Positions 7,238 through 15,608 of a DNA stretch of 51,950 nt are shown piece after piece. The translations under genes and the position numbers were made by a program. Source of the stretch: Caballeronia sordidicola. GTDB lineage: Bacteria; Pseudomonadota; Gammaproteobacteria; Burkholderiales; Burkholderiaceae. The stretch is from positions 1 through 51,950 of the forward strand of contig NZ_JNFG01000045.1 of NCBI RefSeq assembly GCF_000729995.1, written 5' to 3'. The notes under the pieces were generated by a model, which had not been told where the DNA came from, did not search any database, and was given only the letters and a program-made list of their open reading frames with translations. The first letter of the stretch is position 1. Every line of letters begins with the position of its first letter.

Positions 7238-9268
7238 TCAGCAAGCCCTCGCTGTCTCGCCCTCCTGGCGCCCCGATATCAGCGACGCAATCTGCCGCCG
7301 CAATTCAAATGGGCTAACCGGCTTGCTCAGCACGTCGTGATCGCATGCGAGCGGCACGATGGTCGCAGCCGGCTCGCCGGTGACGACCAGGCATGGGCAG
7401 CGCCGCCCGATTCTCGCGGCACTGAGCATGGCCACATCGCGTGCTGTTTTCGAATCGCGCAAACGGAAATCCGTGATGATGAGATCCGGATAACGTTCGA
7501 TGGTATTCAGCGTCTCCTCAAACTCCTCGAAGCTGCTCGCGGAGTCGAACAGCATGCCCCATTGCACGAGCAACGCTTCCGTCGATGCCCGCACGAGGCT
7601 GTCGTCTTCCACCAGCAGCACATAGAGCCCGTCTAGCGGCACCGTCTGTAAATCGGCGGCCTCATCACCGCGCGTGCGCGGCGCGGCTTCGCCGAGCGGC
7701 GAACCGCAAATGGGCATTTCGAGCGAGAAGCGCGAACCGCGTCCTTCCGTGGATTTCAATTCGATCCGATGTTCCTCCAGGATGGACACCACGGCGTTCA
7801 CGATCGACAGCCCGAGGCCCAGTCCCCGGTCGTTGTCCTGCTCGGCGTTACCCACCTGGAAGAACGGCTGGAAGATCGAATCCCAATGTTCCGATGCAAT
7901 GCCAATGCCGTTGTCCACCACATCAATACGCGTTCGCGTGGCCGAACGCACCACGCCCACAATAACCACGGGCTCGGCTTTCTTGCTGGCATCGGCGTAA
8001 CGAATGCCGTTCGACACCAGGTTCACAATCGCCCGCCCCAGCCAATGCGCGTCGCTGCGTACGTACACGGGCGCCTGAGGCATGCGCAGGCGCAACTCGA
8101 CGCCGTGCATGGTCGCGAGCGGGCGCAACTGCTCGGCCGCTTCAAGCACGGCGATCTTGAGATCGAACACGTGATAGCGGGGCACGACGCGGCCCGACTC
8201 GAGCCGGGACAGATCGAGCACTGCGTTCAGGAAGCGCGCAAGGATCACCGATGAACGGCCGGATTCATCGATCAGCCGGGCGGCTTCGGTTACATCATCG
8301 TGATGCAGCGCTTCGGCGGCAGCTTGCAGGAAGAGATTGAGCGCGTGCATGGGTTGCCGCAAATCGTGCGTGGCGGCGGCGAGGAAATTCGACTTCTCCT
8401 TGCTTGCAGTTTCCGCGGCCAGCATCTGCTGCTCCTTGAGTGCGAGCAATGCGTTGGTCTTGGTGTCCTGTTCTTTCTCCGAAGCAAGCAGGTCCAGGTT
8501 CTTTCGTTCCAGTTGAACGTTTGCGGTGGAGAGCTCGTTATTGAGCACACCGAGTGCACGCTCTGCGGCGAAGCGTTCACGCGACACCCGTTCCGCATGC
8601 ACGCACACACCATGGCCGATCACGACCACGTTGAAGAGATAGAACATGCCCATGTAGAAGTCTTCGGGCGAGAGAATCCTGATGGTGAACTGCATCACGA
8701 TCACCGATGAAAACGTGATCGCGGCGGCTGTCAGCGCCACCCCCGACATCAGGTAGAAGAAGCCGGACTGGAAGAAAAATACAAGGTAGAGCCCGACGAA
8801 ATACCACGTGTAGTTGTACGGTCCTGGCGCCAGGGCCACCATCAGAACCAGCAGCACGTTACAGCCGTAGACGCCGGTCAGAATCACGCGCTGCGACGTG
8901 GCATGCGTCGCGAACGACGCCCTCAAGGTCAGGCTGCCGACGAATCCCAGCAACACGATGCCGGCCAGCCGCAGCACCATGATCTGCATGAAGACGGGGG
9001 CAAGCACCGCGCTTTCACGGCCGAAACTGAAGTCGTACCAGAGGAAGCAGATCCACACAGTCAGCGCGAGAAGCGCCGATGCACGGCGAAACGCGCAGAA
9101 ACGACGGCAATGGTCTTCGAGGAACTGGGCTTCGAAGGCGGCGTCGGGAAACGGCTTCGGTACCGAGAGATTGCGGACGAGACTTAAGCCAGCATCGCGC
9201 GCGGACGAGGAAAAGAGCCGCGACGGTTTGGGCGCGGCCATGTCAACCACATGCTCGGGGACGTCCAT
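7238..9268 (-). CDS. Membrane hybrid histidine kinase with C-terminal receiver
   Basis: A 676-residue hybrid kinase. The N-terminal part (about 60-225) has five to six hydrophobic segments, read as an integral membrane sensor with no obvious periplasmic domain. A coiled coil (about 230-290) leads to the dimerisation domain with the phospho-acceptor His301 in ATHDLRQPMHALNLF. The ATPase domain shows the N-box NLVSNGIRYA, G1 DNGIGI, the F-box region FQPFFQ and G2 GLGLGLSIV. The C-terminal receiver (about 545-665) has LLVEDDS, the phospho-acceptor Asp600 in LIITDFRLRD and the Lys in VLSKPVSPFEL. The H-box with DLRQP is typical of the RpfC/LuxQ-like group of hybrid kinases. A further transfer step, with the nearby response regulator as a candidate output, is inferred. 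The signal is unknown. It is divergent from an SDR gene. Confidence 0.92.
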   Translation of the reverse strand: MDVPEHVVDMAAPKPSRLFSSSARDAGLSLVRNLSVPKPFPDAAFEAQFLEDHCRRFCAFRRASALLALTVWICFLWYDFSFGRESAVLAPVFMQIMVLRLAGIVLLGFVGSLTLRASFATHATSQRVILTGVYGCNVLLVLMVALAPGPYNYTWYFVGLYLVFFFQSGFFYLMSGVALTAAAITFSSVIVMQFTIRILSPEDFYMGMFYLFNVVVIGHGVCVHAERVSRERFAAERALGVLNNELSTANVQLERKNLDLLASEKEQDTKTNALLALKEQQMLAAETASKEKSNFLAAATHDLRQPMHALNLFLQAAAEALHHDDVTEAARLIDESGRSSVILARFLNAVLDLSRLESGRVVPRYHVFDLKIAVLEAAEQLRPLATMHGVELRLRMPQAPVYVRSDAHWLGRAIVNLVSNGIRYADASKKAEPVVIVGVVRSATRTRIDVVDNGIGIASEHWDSIFQPFFQVGNAEQDNDRGLGLGLSIVNAVVSILEEHRIELKSTEGRGSRFSLEMPICGSPLGEAAPRTRGDEAADLQTVPLDGLYVLLVEDDSLVRASTEALLVQWGMLFDSASSFEEFEETLNTIERYPDLIITDFRLRDSKTARDVAMLSAARIGRRCPCLVVTGEPAATIVPLACDHDVLSKPVSPFELRRQIASLISGRQEGETARAC

Positions 9269-9501
9269 GATTCGCTCACTCGAAAAAGGGCGTGATCGAT
9301 TACTTTAGCTGACCATTCGCCTGAAGCAAACATCGTTTTTTACGAAGTATTCCAGATGTTTACCGTTCATGACAGCACGTCATCGGCTTGATGACTGGCG
9401 CGCGCTCGCTAACGGCAAGCTCTCACGCTACGCTTGGCTTTCATCGTTGCCAGATAGATAGCCCTACTGCGTTATTCGTCTGATCTTTAAAAGGTACCGC
9501 T

Positions 9502-10275
9502 ATGTCACGCATTTTCATTACAGGGTCCGCCGATGGGCTCGGTCAAATGGCCGCCCGTTTGTTGGTGGCGCAAGGGCATCGGGTGGTCCTGCATGCCCGC
9601 CATGAAGAGCGCGCGCATCAAGCCATGCAAGCCGTACCGGGCGCAGAGGCTGCCGTGTCCGGCGATTTGTCGAGTATCGAAGAGACTACCCACGTGGCGC
9701 TTCAGGTGAACCGGCTAGGACACTTCGATGCCGCGATCCATAACGCAGCCGTGGGGTATCGCGAGCCGCGGCGCATTGAGACCGTTGATGGCTTGCCGCA
9801 CGTCTTCGCCATCAACACGCTCGCGCCCTACATCCTGACCGCATTGATCGATAAACCCCAACGCCTGGTCTATCTCAGCTCGGGCATGCATGAAGGCGGT
9901 GATACCCGTCTCGACGATCTGCTTTGGCAGCAGCGGTCCTGGCAAGGCTCAAGCGCCTATTCCGATTCAAAATTGCACGACGTCCTCCTCGCGTTCGGCA
10001 TGGCGCGCCGCTGGCCCGGCGTGTTGTCCAATGCCGTGCATCCCGGTTGGGTGCCGACCAAAATGGGCGGCTCGGCTGCGCCCGATGACCTGAAGGCCGC
10101 GCCGCAGACACAGGCCTGGCTCGCCGTCAGCGATGACCCTGCCGCAAGAGTGACGGGCGAATATTTCTTCCATATGAAACGGCGGCAGGCGAGCGCGGCC
10201 GCCCGCGATGCGGATTTGCAGGATCGGATGATCGAGGCGTGTGAGCGTTTGTCGGGGATACGGTTGCCCGAGTGA
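9502..10275 (+). CDS. Short-chain dehydrogenase/reductase
   Basis: A 257-residue Rossmann-fold oxidoreductase. The cofactor motif TGSADGLG lies at residues 7-14, the NxAx motif is IHNAAVGY, and the catalytic Tyr and Lys are in YSDSKLHDV (about 153-157). The Ser appears in LVYLSSGMH. The phrase VVLHARHEERA after beta2 suggests NADP(H) preference, because an Arg follows instead of an acidic residue. Substrate unknown. AAGG lies nine bases before the ATG. The gene stands alone between the divergent kinase gene and a convergent VOC gene. The length is normal for a classical SDR. A membrane or secretion signal is absent, so it should act in the cytosol. Confidence 0.88.
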   Translation: MSRIFITGSADGLGQMAARLLVAQGHRVVLHARHEERAHQAMQAVPGAEAAVSGDLSSIEETTHVALQVNRLGHFDAAIHNAAVGYREPRRIETVDGLPHVFAINTLAPYILTALIDKPQRLVYLSSGMHEGGDTRLDDLLWQQRSWQGSSAYSDSKLHDVLLAFGMARRWPGVLSNAVHPGWVPTKMGGSAAPDDLKAAPQTQAWLAVSDDPAARVTGEYFFHMKRRQASAAARDADLQDRMIEACERLSGIRLPE

Positions 10276-10416
10276 GGGGCGCGTGGGTGCGGGGCTTACC
10301 GCAAACGCGTGAATGCATCGGGCGCTGTTCGTTGCTATTCGTTGTCGTTCGTTGTCGCTAATAGGGGCGTATTCGGACGCGAGGAGAGCGATTGCATGAC
10401 AAGCCCTGCCGAGCCC

Positions 10417-10800
10417 TTAAATCAACTCGGAAATCTCGATCAGGTTCAGATCGGGATCGCGGACATAAACTGAACGAATCTTCTGCGTGGCGCCGGTACG
10501 CTCGACTGGCCCTTCGATAATCGGCCACTCGAATTGCTCGAGGCGCGCGATCACATCGTCCAGCGGCACGGCTGCGATGAAGCACAGGTCCAGCGCGCCC
10601 GGCACCGGCACATGCGCCTTCGGCTCGAACTCCTTGCCGCGCACATGCAGGTTGATTTTCTGGTTGCCGAACTTGAACGCAGTCCTTCCCGCACCGAAGG
10701 TTTCGAGCTTCATCTGCAGGACTTCGGTGTAGAAATGGCGCGTCGCGGCTTCATCGACGCAAGTCAGGACGAGGTGATCCAGGTGATCGATGATGGCCAT
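10417..10800 (-). CDS. VOC-superfamily (glyoxalase-like) protein
   Basis: A 127-residue protein with the paired beta-alpha-beta-beta-beta modules of the vicinal oxygen chelate superfamily. The first module starts IDHLDHLVLTCVD with the metal-ligand-type His, and the second ends YVRDPDLNLIEISEL with the conserved Glu of DPxxNLIE. Members include glyoxalase I, extradiol dioxygenases and fosfomycin-resistance enzymes. This sequence resembles a group often labelled virulence or glyoxalase protein and has no assigned substrate. The ATG at 10800 is chosen because AGGGAG lies seven bases upstream; a start at 10821 would overlap the upstream gene. It follows the HMG-CoA-lyase-type gene by ten bases and is very likely co-transcribed with it. 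Confidence 0.85.
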   Translation of the reverse strand: MAIIDHLDHLVLTCVDEAATRHFYTEVLQMKLETFGAGRTAFKFGNQKINLHVRGKEFEPKAHVPVPGALDLCFIAAVPLDDVIARLEQFEWPIIEGPVERTGATQKIRSVYVRDPDLNLIEISELI

Positions 10801-10810
10801 GTCAGGCTCC

Positions 10811-11764
10811 CTAATTGGCAAATGCGTGTTGTGCGGGGGCGCCGCTTGCGTCCATCGGCGGCGCGTCGTGCAGGTCGAGCCGGCGGCCGGCCTTGAGGAT
10901 CTGGCTCGGTACGTCGTGACCTATCAGGCCCGGTAACAACGCTGCTGCATTGAGTACCGAGGTGAGATCGACGGCGGTGTCGTAGCCGTCCAGTTGCAGC
11001 ATATGGACCAGTTCCTCCGTACATACGTTGCCGCTTGCGCCGGGCGCGTAAGGACACCCACCAATGCCGCCAAGCGATGCATCGAAACGATCGATGCCTG
11101 CATCCAGCGCCGCCAGCGTGTTGGCTAGCGCCATACCGCGCGTGTTGTGGAAGTGCAGCGTGAGTTCGAGCGCGGGGAATGCCTCACGCACGCGTTCGCA
11201 AAGTGCTTTCACCTGTGAGGGGAACGCCATGCCGGTGGTGTCGCAGAGGGTCACGCCGTGCACGCCGAGTCCGGCGAAACGCTCGGTCCAGCGCAGCACT
11301 TCTTCCACGGCGACGTCGCCCTCCATGGGGCAACCCATCGATGTGGACAGCGACACGTTGATCGCTACCGGCGTTGCCTTCACCACGCCGATCACTTCAC
11401 GCAATTGCGCGAACGACTGCTCGCGGCTCATGCGCAGGTTCGCGCGGTTGTGGGTCTCGCTAACCGACATCACGAGGTTGACTTCATCGACACCGCACGA
11501 CAAAGCGCGTTCCGCCCCGCGCACGTTCGGCACTAGCACGGTGTAGACCACGCCTTCGCGCCGCGCGATGCCATGCATTACGGCTTCAGCGTCGCGCAGC
11601 GCGGGAATGGCTTTCGGCGATGTGAACGACGTCACTTCGATCTTCGCGAATCCGCAGGCGCTCAGGGCGTTGACCAAGGCGATCTTCGCGTCGGTATCGA
11701 CGAATTGCTTTTCGTTCTGAAAGCCGTCGCGGGTCGCGACTTCCTGGATATACAGGCGTTTCAT
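10811..11764 (-). CDS. mvaB: Hydroxymethylglutaryl-CoA lyase-family enzyme
   Basis: A 317-residue TIM-barrel enzyme of the HMGL-like family. It shows the early metal/substrate motif EVATRDGFQNE, the second-ligand region LHFHNTRGMALAN, and the glycine- and cysteine-rich loop GGCPYAPGASGNVCTEE, which carries the catalytic Cys of HMG-CoA lyases. These enzymes cleave (S)-HMG-CoA to acetoacetate and acetyl-CoA in leucine breakdown. Related lyases cleave other 3-hydroxyacyl-CoA substrates, so the exact substrate is inferred. There are no liu genes around it. The ATG at 11764 is chosen because AGGAG stands five bases before it; an earlier in-frame ATG at 11776 lies within that leader. It is divergent from a thioesterase gene, sharing a control region with a 15-bp palindrome. 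Confidence 0.88.
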   Translation of the reverse strand: MKRLYIQEVATRDGFQNEKQFVDTDAKIALVNALSACGFAKIEVTSFTSPKAIPALRDAEAVMHGIARREGVVYTVLVPNVRGAERALSCGVDEVNLVMSVSETHNRANLRMSREQSFAQLREVIGVVKATPVAINVSLSTSMGCPMEGDVAVEEVLRWTERFAGLGVHGVTLCDTTGMAFPSQVKALCERVREAFPALELTLHFHNTRGMALANTLAALDAGIDRFDASLGGIGGCPYAPGASGNVCTEELVHMLQLDGYDTAVDLTSVLNAAALLPGLIGHDVPSQILKAGRRLDLHDAPPMDASGAPAQHAFAN

Positions 11765-11852
11765 GGGGCTCCTCATGTCGGATGATGACGCGTTATAGGG
11801 ACATGATGGACCCGCGTCGGGGCCTTGAAAATCGGTGGATTTTCCACGACCG

Positions 11853-11867
11853 TTTCCAAATTGGAAA
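11853..11867. promoter_or_regulatory. Palindrome between the divergent lyase and thioesterase genes
   Basis: TTTCCAA-A-TTGGAAA is a perfect 15-bp palindrome placed between the two divergent starts. A second inverted repeat, GAAGGC/GCCTTC (11876-11881 and 11892-11897), lies next to it. They are candidate operators for a regulator encoded elsewhere. The symmetry is seen; binding is inferred. Confidence 0.45.
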
Positions 11868-11965
11868 GGCTTGCGGAAGGCTCATGCAAGTGCCTTCGCA
11901 CGCAAAACACTTCGTCATGGCACAGTCTTGCATAAACCCCACTTCCAAGGCTGGAGCTTTTTCCG

Positions 11966-12370
11966 ATGTCTGATTTCGTTCTCGACAATCCGTTTCTCGA
12001 ATTCCTCGATGCACGCCTGGTTGCGTGGACACGCGGTTATGCCGAGTTTCGCATGCCGATTCAAGCGCGTAACCTGAATCGGCAGGGCGTGTTGCAAGGC
12101 GGCGCGGTAGCGACCTTACTCGATGCCGCATGCGGTTACGCAGGTCTCTACGCAGAAGAAGCCGAACCGGCCATTCACGGTTTCACGCTTTCGCTGACGG
12201 TCAATTATCTCGACACGGGGTTGGGCCAAAGCGTGACAGCGAAGGGGTTTATCGAGCGGCAGGGGCGCAGTATCTTTTTCTCTCGTGGCGAAGCGTGGGT
12301 CGACGACAAGCTCCTGATTGCGAGCGCGCAAGGGACGTTCAAATATGCCGGCACACACGGCAAGAAGTGA
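11966..12370 (+). CDS. PaaI-type hotdog thioesterase
   Basis: A 134-residue single hotdog-fold protein. It shows the usual PaaI layout: MPIQARNLNRQGVLQGGAVATLLDAACGYAG, here with Asn/Gln at the positions where N and HGG stand in PaaI (QGVLQGG for the more common GxxHGG), and then SLTVNYLDTGLG and the C-terminal strand IFFSRGEAWVDDKLLIASAQGTF. Such enzymes hydrolyse acyl-CoA, often aromatic or medium-chain. The Gln instead of His in the HGG motif is worth noting, but the putative catalytic Asp (LLDAACG) is kept. It is divergent from the HMG-CoA-lyase-type gene, consistent with an acyl-CoA role, which is an inference from context. Confidence 0.82.
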   Translation: MSDFVLDNPFLEFLDARLVAWTRGYAEFRMPIQARNLNRQGVLQGGAVATLLDAACGYAGLYAEEAEPAIHGFTLSLTVNYLDTGLGQSVTAKGFIERQGRSIFFSRGEAWVDDKLLIASAQGTFKYAGTHGKK

Positions 12371-12397
12371 TTTTTTTCAGGCGGCACGCAGCAAAAC

Positions 12398-12419
12398 AAG
12401 CGCCGGTTTCCCGGCGCTT
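12398..12419 (-). terminator. Intrinsic terminator-like hairpin
   Basis: AAGCGCCGG (12398-12406) pairs perfectly with CCGGCGCTT (12411-12419). Read on the minus strand the stem is followed by GTTTTG, so it fits best as the terminator of the broken alcohol dehydrogenase gene. It may also stop plus-strand transcripts from the thioesterase. Confidence 0.6.
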
Positions 12420-12452
12420 CGTCCTTGACCAACATGCATGCGTACGACGAAC

Positions 12453-12600
12453 TCAAGCCGCCGGCTTGAGCACCACCTTGGGTCCAGCCGTCGTCACGCG
12501 CATCGAAGTCCGCGAAATCTTCGGGCACTTTCTCAAGCGGCAACTCATGCGAAACAATCACCGATGGTTTCGCTCGATCCGCGCCTTCGCCACCGGTCAG
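12453..12600 (-). pseudogene. 3' remnant of a zinc alcohol/formaldehyde dehydrogenase
   Basis: On the minus strand the frame reads RAKPSVIVSHELPLEKVPED and then FADFDARDDGWT, the end of a medium-chain Zn-dependent dehydrogenase (glutathione-independent formaldehyde dehydrogenase type). One extra C in the ACCCAAGG stretch breaks the frame. Removing it restores GWTKVVLKPAA and a stop at 12453. The N-terminal nine tenths of the enzyme (Zn ligands, Rossmann domain) are absent, since the MFS gene begins 370 bp to the right. A matching terminator hairpin remains downstream. It is a deletion remnant and should not give an active enzyme. Family recognition rests on this short C-terminal string alone. 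Confidence 0.6.
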
Positions 12601-12837
12601 CCGATTTTGCAAATGGCAGGCAGTGCTCCTGTTCGTTAGGACCGCTGTGCTGGCGTCGGCGGCACGCATAGCCGGTGGCACCAATGTCGCTTCGGTCCTA
12701 TCACCATGACGCGATCGTTCTAGGAGCGGGGTTTATGGTCGCATCTACTCGAAGGAACCCATCCAGCGCGTTTCCGGTATGCCGGCTCGCTAAAAAAAAC
12801 CATCCTGCATCACCGTTCCTTTCCCGGGAGTCATCGA
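12601..12837. other. Intergenic region before the MFS gene
   Basis: Probably degenerate dehydrogenase sequence at its left end and the promoter of the MFS gene at its right end. No other gene is supported here. Confidence 0.3.
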
Positions 12838-14208
12838 ATGTCGAGAACGTTGGAAGCATCGCCCCCTGAAGTCGATCTGCAAACGCTGCGCAAGGTGATC
12901 TTCGCGGCATCGATCGGCAACTTCGTCGAATGGTTCGACTTTGCCGCGTATGGTTTTCTCGCGACCATCCTCACGCGGGAGTTTTTCCCAAGCGGCGATC
13001 CGGCAGTCGGGCTGCTCAAGACCTTTGCCGTTTTCGCCGTGGCGTTCGCATTCCGGCCACTGGGCGGCATTGTGTTCGGCGTGATTGGTGACCGCATCGG
13101 CCGCAAGCGCACGCTTGCATTGACGATCCTGATGATGGCCGGGGCGACCACCTTGATCGGTTTGTTGCCGACATATGCTGCGATCGGCGCGTTCGCGCCG
13201 TTCCTGCTGACGGTCATCCGCTGCGTGCAGGGGTTCTCCGCGGGCGGCGAATATGCAGGCGCATGCGCCTACGTGATGGAGCATGCGCCGCAGGAAAAGC
13301 GTGCGCGTTACGGCAGCTTCGTGCCGGTATCGACGTTCTCGTCCTTCGCCGTGGCTGCGATCGTGGCTTACGCGCTCGACGCTTCGCTTTCCGCCGATGC
13401 CATGAGCACCTGGGGCTGGCGGGTACCGTTCCTGGCCGCTGCGCCCATCGGCCTGATCGGTCTTTACCTGCGGATGAATCTCAGCGAAACCCCGGCTTTT
13501 CGCGCGCTCGAGGGCGAGCACAATGTGGCGCATGCACCGTTGCGCGACACGCTGCGCACGCAGGCAGCGGGCATTCTCAAACTGGGGGCGTTCATCTCGG
13601 TGACAGCATTATCGTTCTACATGTTCACCACCTATTTCGCGACTTACCTGCAAGTGGCGGGCGGGTTGAATCGCGCAACGTCGCTGCTGATCACGGTGAT
13701 TGCGTTGTTTTTCGCGGCGGCGCTGTGTCCGCTGGCGGGTCTCTATTCAGACTGGGCGGGCCGCCGGAAGACCGTGTTGACGGCGTGCGTCATCCTGATC
13801 GTCATGGTCTATCCATCGTTCTCGCTGGCGGGGTCGGGACACTTTCTGCCGTCGGTAATCGGCGTGGGCATGCTGGCGATTGGCGCGGTATTGGCGAACG
13901 TGGTCACCGCGCCGCTGTTATCCGAGGTGTTCCCGACGCGCACGCGCTATACGGCTTCCGCCATCACCTACAACCTGGCCTATACGGTGTTTGGCGGCAC
14001 GGCGCCCCTCGTTGCCACGTGGCTGATCACGACGACGGGCAACAACATGTCGCCTGCCTTGTATCTGGTCGTGATCGCGGTGATGGGATTGATCGGTGGA
14101 TTGATGTTGCCGGAGACGTCGAAGGTCTCGCTGCACGGCGCGGGTGCGGCTCATCCCGATGCGACGAACGCCGCTGCATTGAAAAGCGCACCGGGGTCGG
14201 CGGCTTAA
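12838..14208 (+). CDS. MFS transporter, metabolite:H+ symporter (MHS) family
   Basis: A 456-residue twelve-TM inner-membrane carrier. The start ASIGNFVEWFDFAAYGF is the hallmark TM1 of the MHS family (KgtP, ProP, ShiA, citrate carriers). The MFS loop motif between TM2 and TM3 is GVIGDRIGRKRTL, and TM4 carries RCVQGFSAGGEYAGA. TM10-11 carry LLSEVFPTRTRYTASAITYN, also typical. These carriers import organic acids, betaines or similar solutes with protons. The substrate cannot be deduced from sequence alone and no metabolic neighbour decides it. GGGAG stands eight bases before the ATG. The stop codon overlaps the stop of the convergent metallopeptidase-like gene (TTAA at 14205-14208). Confidence 0.9.
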   Translation: MSRTLEASPPEVDLQTLRKVIFAASIGNFVEWFDFAAYGFLATILTREFFPSGDPAVGLLKTFAVFAVAFAFRPLGGIVFGVIGDRIGRKRTLALTILMMAGATTLIGLLPTYAAIGAFAPFLLTVIRCVQGFSAGGEYAGACAYVMEHAPQEKRARYGSFVPVSTFSSFAVAAIVAYALDASLSADAMSTWGWRVPFLAAAPIGLIGLYLRMNLSETPAFRALEGEHNVAHAPLRDTLRTQAAGILKLGAFISVTALSFYMFTTYFATYLQVAGGLNRATSLLITVIALFFAAALCPLAGLYSDWAGRRKTVLTACVILIVMVYPSFSLAGSGHFLPSVIGVGMLAIGAVLANVVTAPLLSEVFPTRTRYTASAITYNLAYTVFGGTAPLVATWLITTTGNNMSPALYLVVIAVMGLIGGLMLPETSKVSLHGAGAAHPDATNAAALKSAPGSAA

Positions 14209-15323
14209 ACCTTGGGGGCCGCTGACGGTTTGATAACCGCCGCAACGGCTACGTCTGGCGATTGCTGGGCCTGCCCCGACGCTGCGATTACCCGATCCAC
14301 GAAGCGCAGTTTTTCGACGACGGGCGGCGCGAGCGCGAACGGGTAGGCGTCCGGCATGCCGAGACTGCGATTCAGGCTGTTTAACGCGTAGGTGAGCGGA
14401 AACCACTGTTTCATCAGATGATTGAAGGTTGCTTCACCGGGTGGCACCTCGACCGAAAGCGTAGGATCCAGCGAGTTCCCCGGCATCAGCGCGACGCCGC
14501 AGGCCTTGGCGGTATCGACGGTATCCACGATGTGCAGGTAGTGCGCCCAGGTTTCCGCCCAGTCTTCCCACGGATGCATGGTCGCGTAGGCGCTGACAAA
14601 CGATTTGCCCCAGTGCGGCGGTGCTCCTTCCTTGTAATGCTTCGCCAGCGCTTCGCGATAACTCGCCCGCTCGTCGCCGAATAGCTTACGAAAGCCCGTG
14701 ATCCACCGCGTATTGGCGACCAGTCGATCGAAATAGTAGTGGCCAATCTCGTGCCGGAAATGGCCCAGCAAAGTCCGGTAGGGCTCGCCCATCGAAAGTC
14801 GGACGCGTTCGCGCTGCGCGTCATCGGCTTCCGCGATGTTCATGGTGATCAGGCCTCTGTCGTGACCGGTCAGCACTCGCTTGCCGCGTTTATCTTCCAG
14901 GAATTTGAACTGCAGCCCCGTTTTCGGGTTGTCCTGGCGCGATTCCACGCGCAGTCCCAGCGCGCCGAGCGTGTAGAGCAGCCGGCGTTTGGCCGCTTCC
15001 AGCTTGAACCAGTAGTACCGGCGGTTCGCCACGCCCAGGTTGGGAATGGTGTGCGTCAGGCGGCAGGCGTGGCACAGCGGGTCGGTGGAATCGGCAGGCA
15101 CCATCCAGTTGCAGACTTTTTCGACTTCGTAGTTGTGACAGCGTTTGTACAGCGTGTCCCGGTGCTCAGGGTGCCGGCTGCGCCAGAGACCGTCGCCGGC
15201 GTCTTCGAAAGCGCTGATTTCAGCGATCTCCGGGATAAAACCAAGCAGCGATTCGCAGCGTTCGCAGCGAAAATTCTCGAAGAACACCAGCTGATTGCAA
15301 TGATTGCAATGGAACGTTTTCAT
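14205..15323 (-). CDS. Zinc-ribbon putative metallopeptidase
   Basis: A 372-residue soluble protein. The first 25 residues form a zinc ribbon with two CxxC pairs (CNHCNQLVFFENFRCERC). A further Cys/His set (KRCHNYEVEKVCNW, LCHACRLTH) follows. A gluzincin-like motif HFRHEIGHYYFD lies in the middle, with a downstream acidic residue in EDWAETWAHYLH that could be the third zinc ligand. It resembles the family annotated as putative zinc-binding metallo-peptidase, in which activity has not been widely shown. MKTFHCNHCNQ is the usual beginning, so the ATG at 15323 is preferred. An ATG at 15353 has GGGGG upstream and cannot be excluded. There is no signal peptide. The physiological role is unknown. 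It converges on the MHS carrier gene with overlapping stops. Confidence 0.8.
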   Translation of the reverse strand: MKTFHCNHCNQLVFFENFRCERCESLLGFIPEIAEISAFEDAGDGLWRSRHPEHRDTLYKRCHNYEVEKVCNWMVPADSTDPLCHACRLTHTIPNLGVANRRYYWFKLEAAKRRLLYTLGALGLRVESRQDNPKTGLQFKFLEDKRGKRVLTGHDRGLITMNIAEADDAQRERVRLSMGEPYRTLLGHFRHEIGHYYFDRLVANTRWITGFRKLFGDERASYREALAKHYKEGAPPHWGKSFVSAYATMHPWEDWAETWAHYLHIVDTVDTAKACGVALMPGNSLDPTLSVEVPPGEATFNHLMKQWFPLTYALNSLNRSLGMPDAYPFALAPPVVEKLRFVDRVIAASGQAQQSPDVAVAAVIKPSAAPKV

Positions 15324-15608
15324 AGGCCGGGGGTATCGAAGTACATGGTGCATGTTCCCCCAGTATGGGCATGCGCGCTGGAAGTTCTTCGAAACAACCT
15401 GTATTGCGCCGGGGGAAGTGGCTCCAGAGGCGGCTTGGGCCTAGCTTACGCGTTCTTGCTGAGGGATGCGTCGTAGCGGACTGTGAGGGGACGCTCGAAT
15501 TACAAAAGAGTGATTCGTGCGCCGACCCAGACAGGCGCAGCGTGATCCGGTAGATAGGATGACGACATAATTATCGACTCACAGAAGCAATCAACCCGTC
15601 CAACCGCT

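Noticed and set aside
13263..14225. A 320-codon frame inside the MHS transporter gene
   Set aside because: Out-of-frame shadow; the transporter frame has all family motifs.
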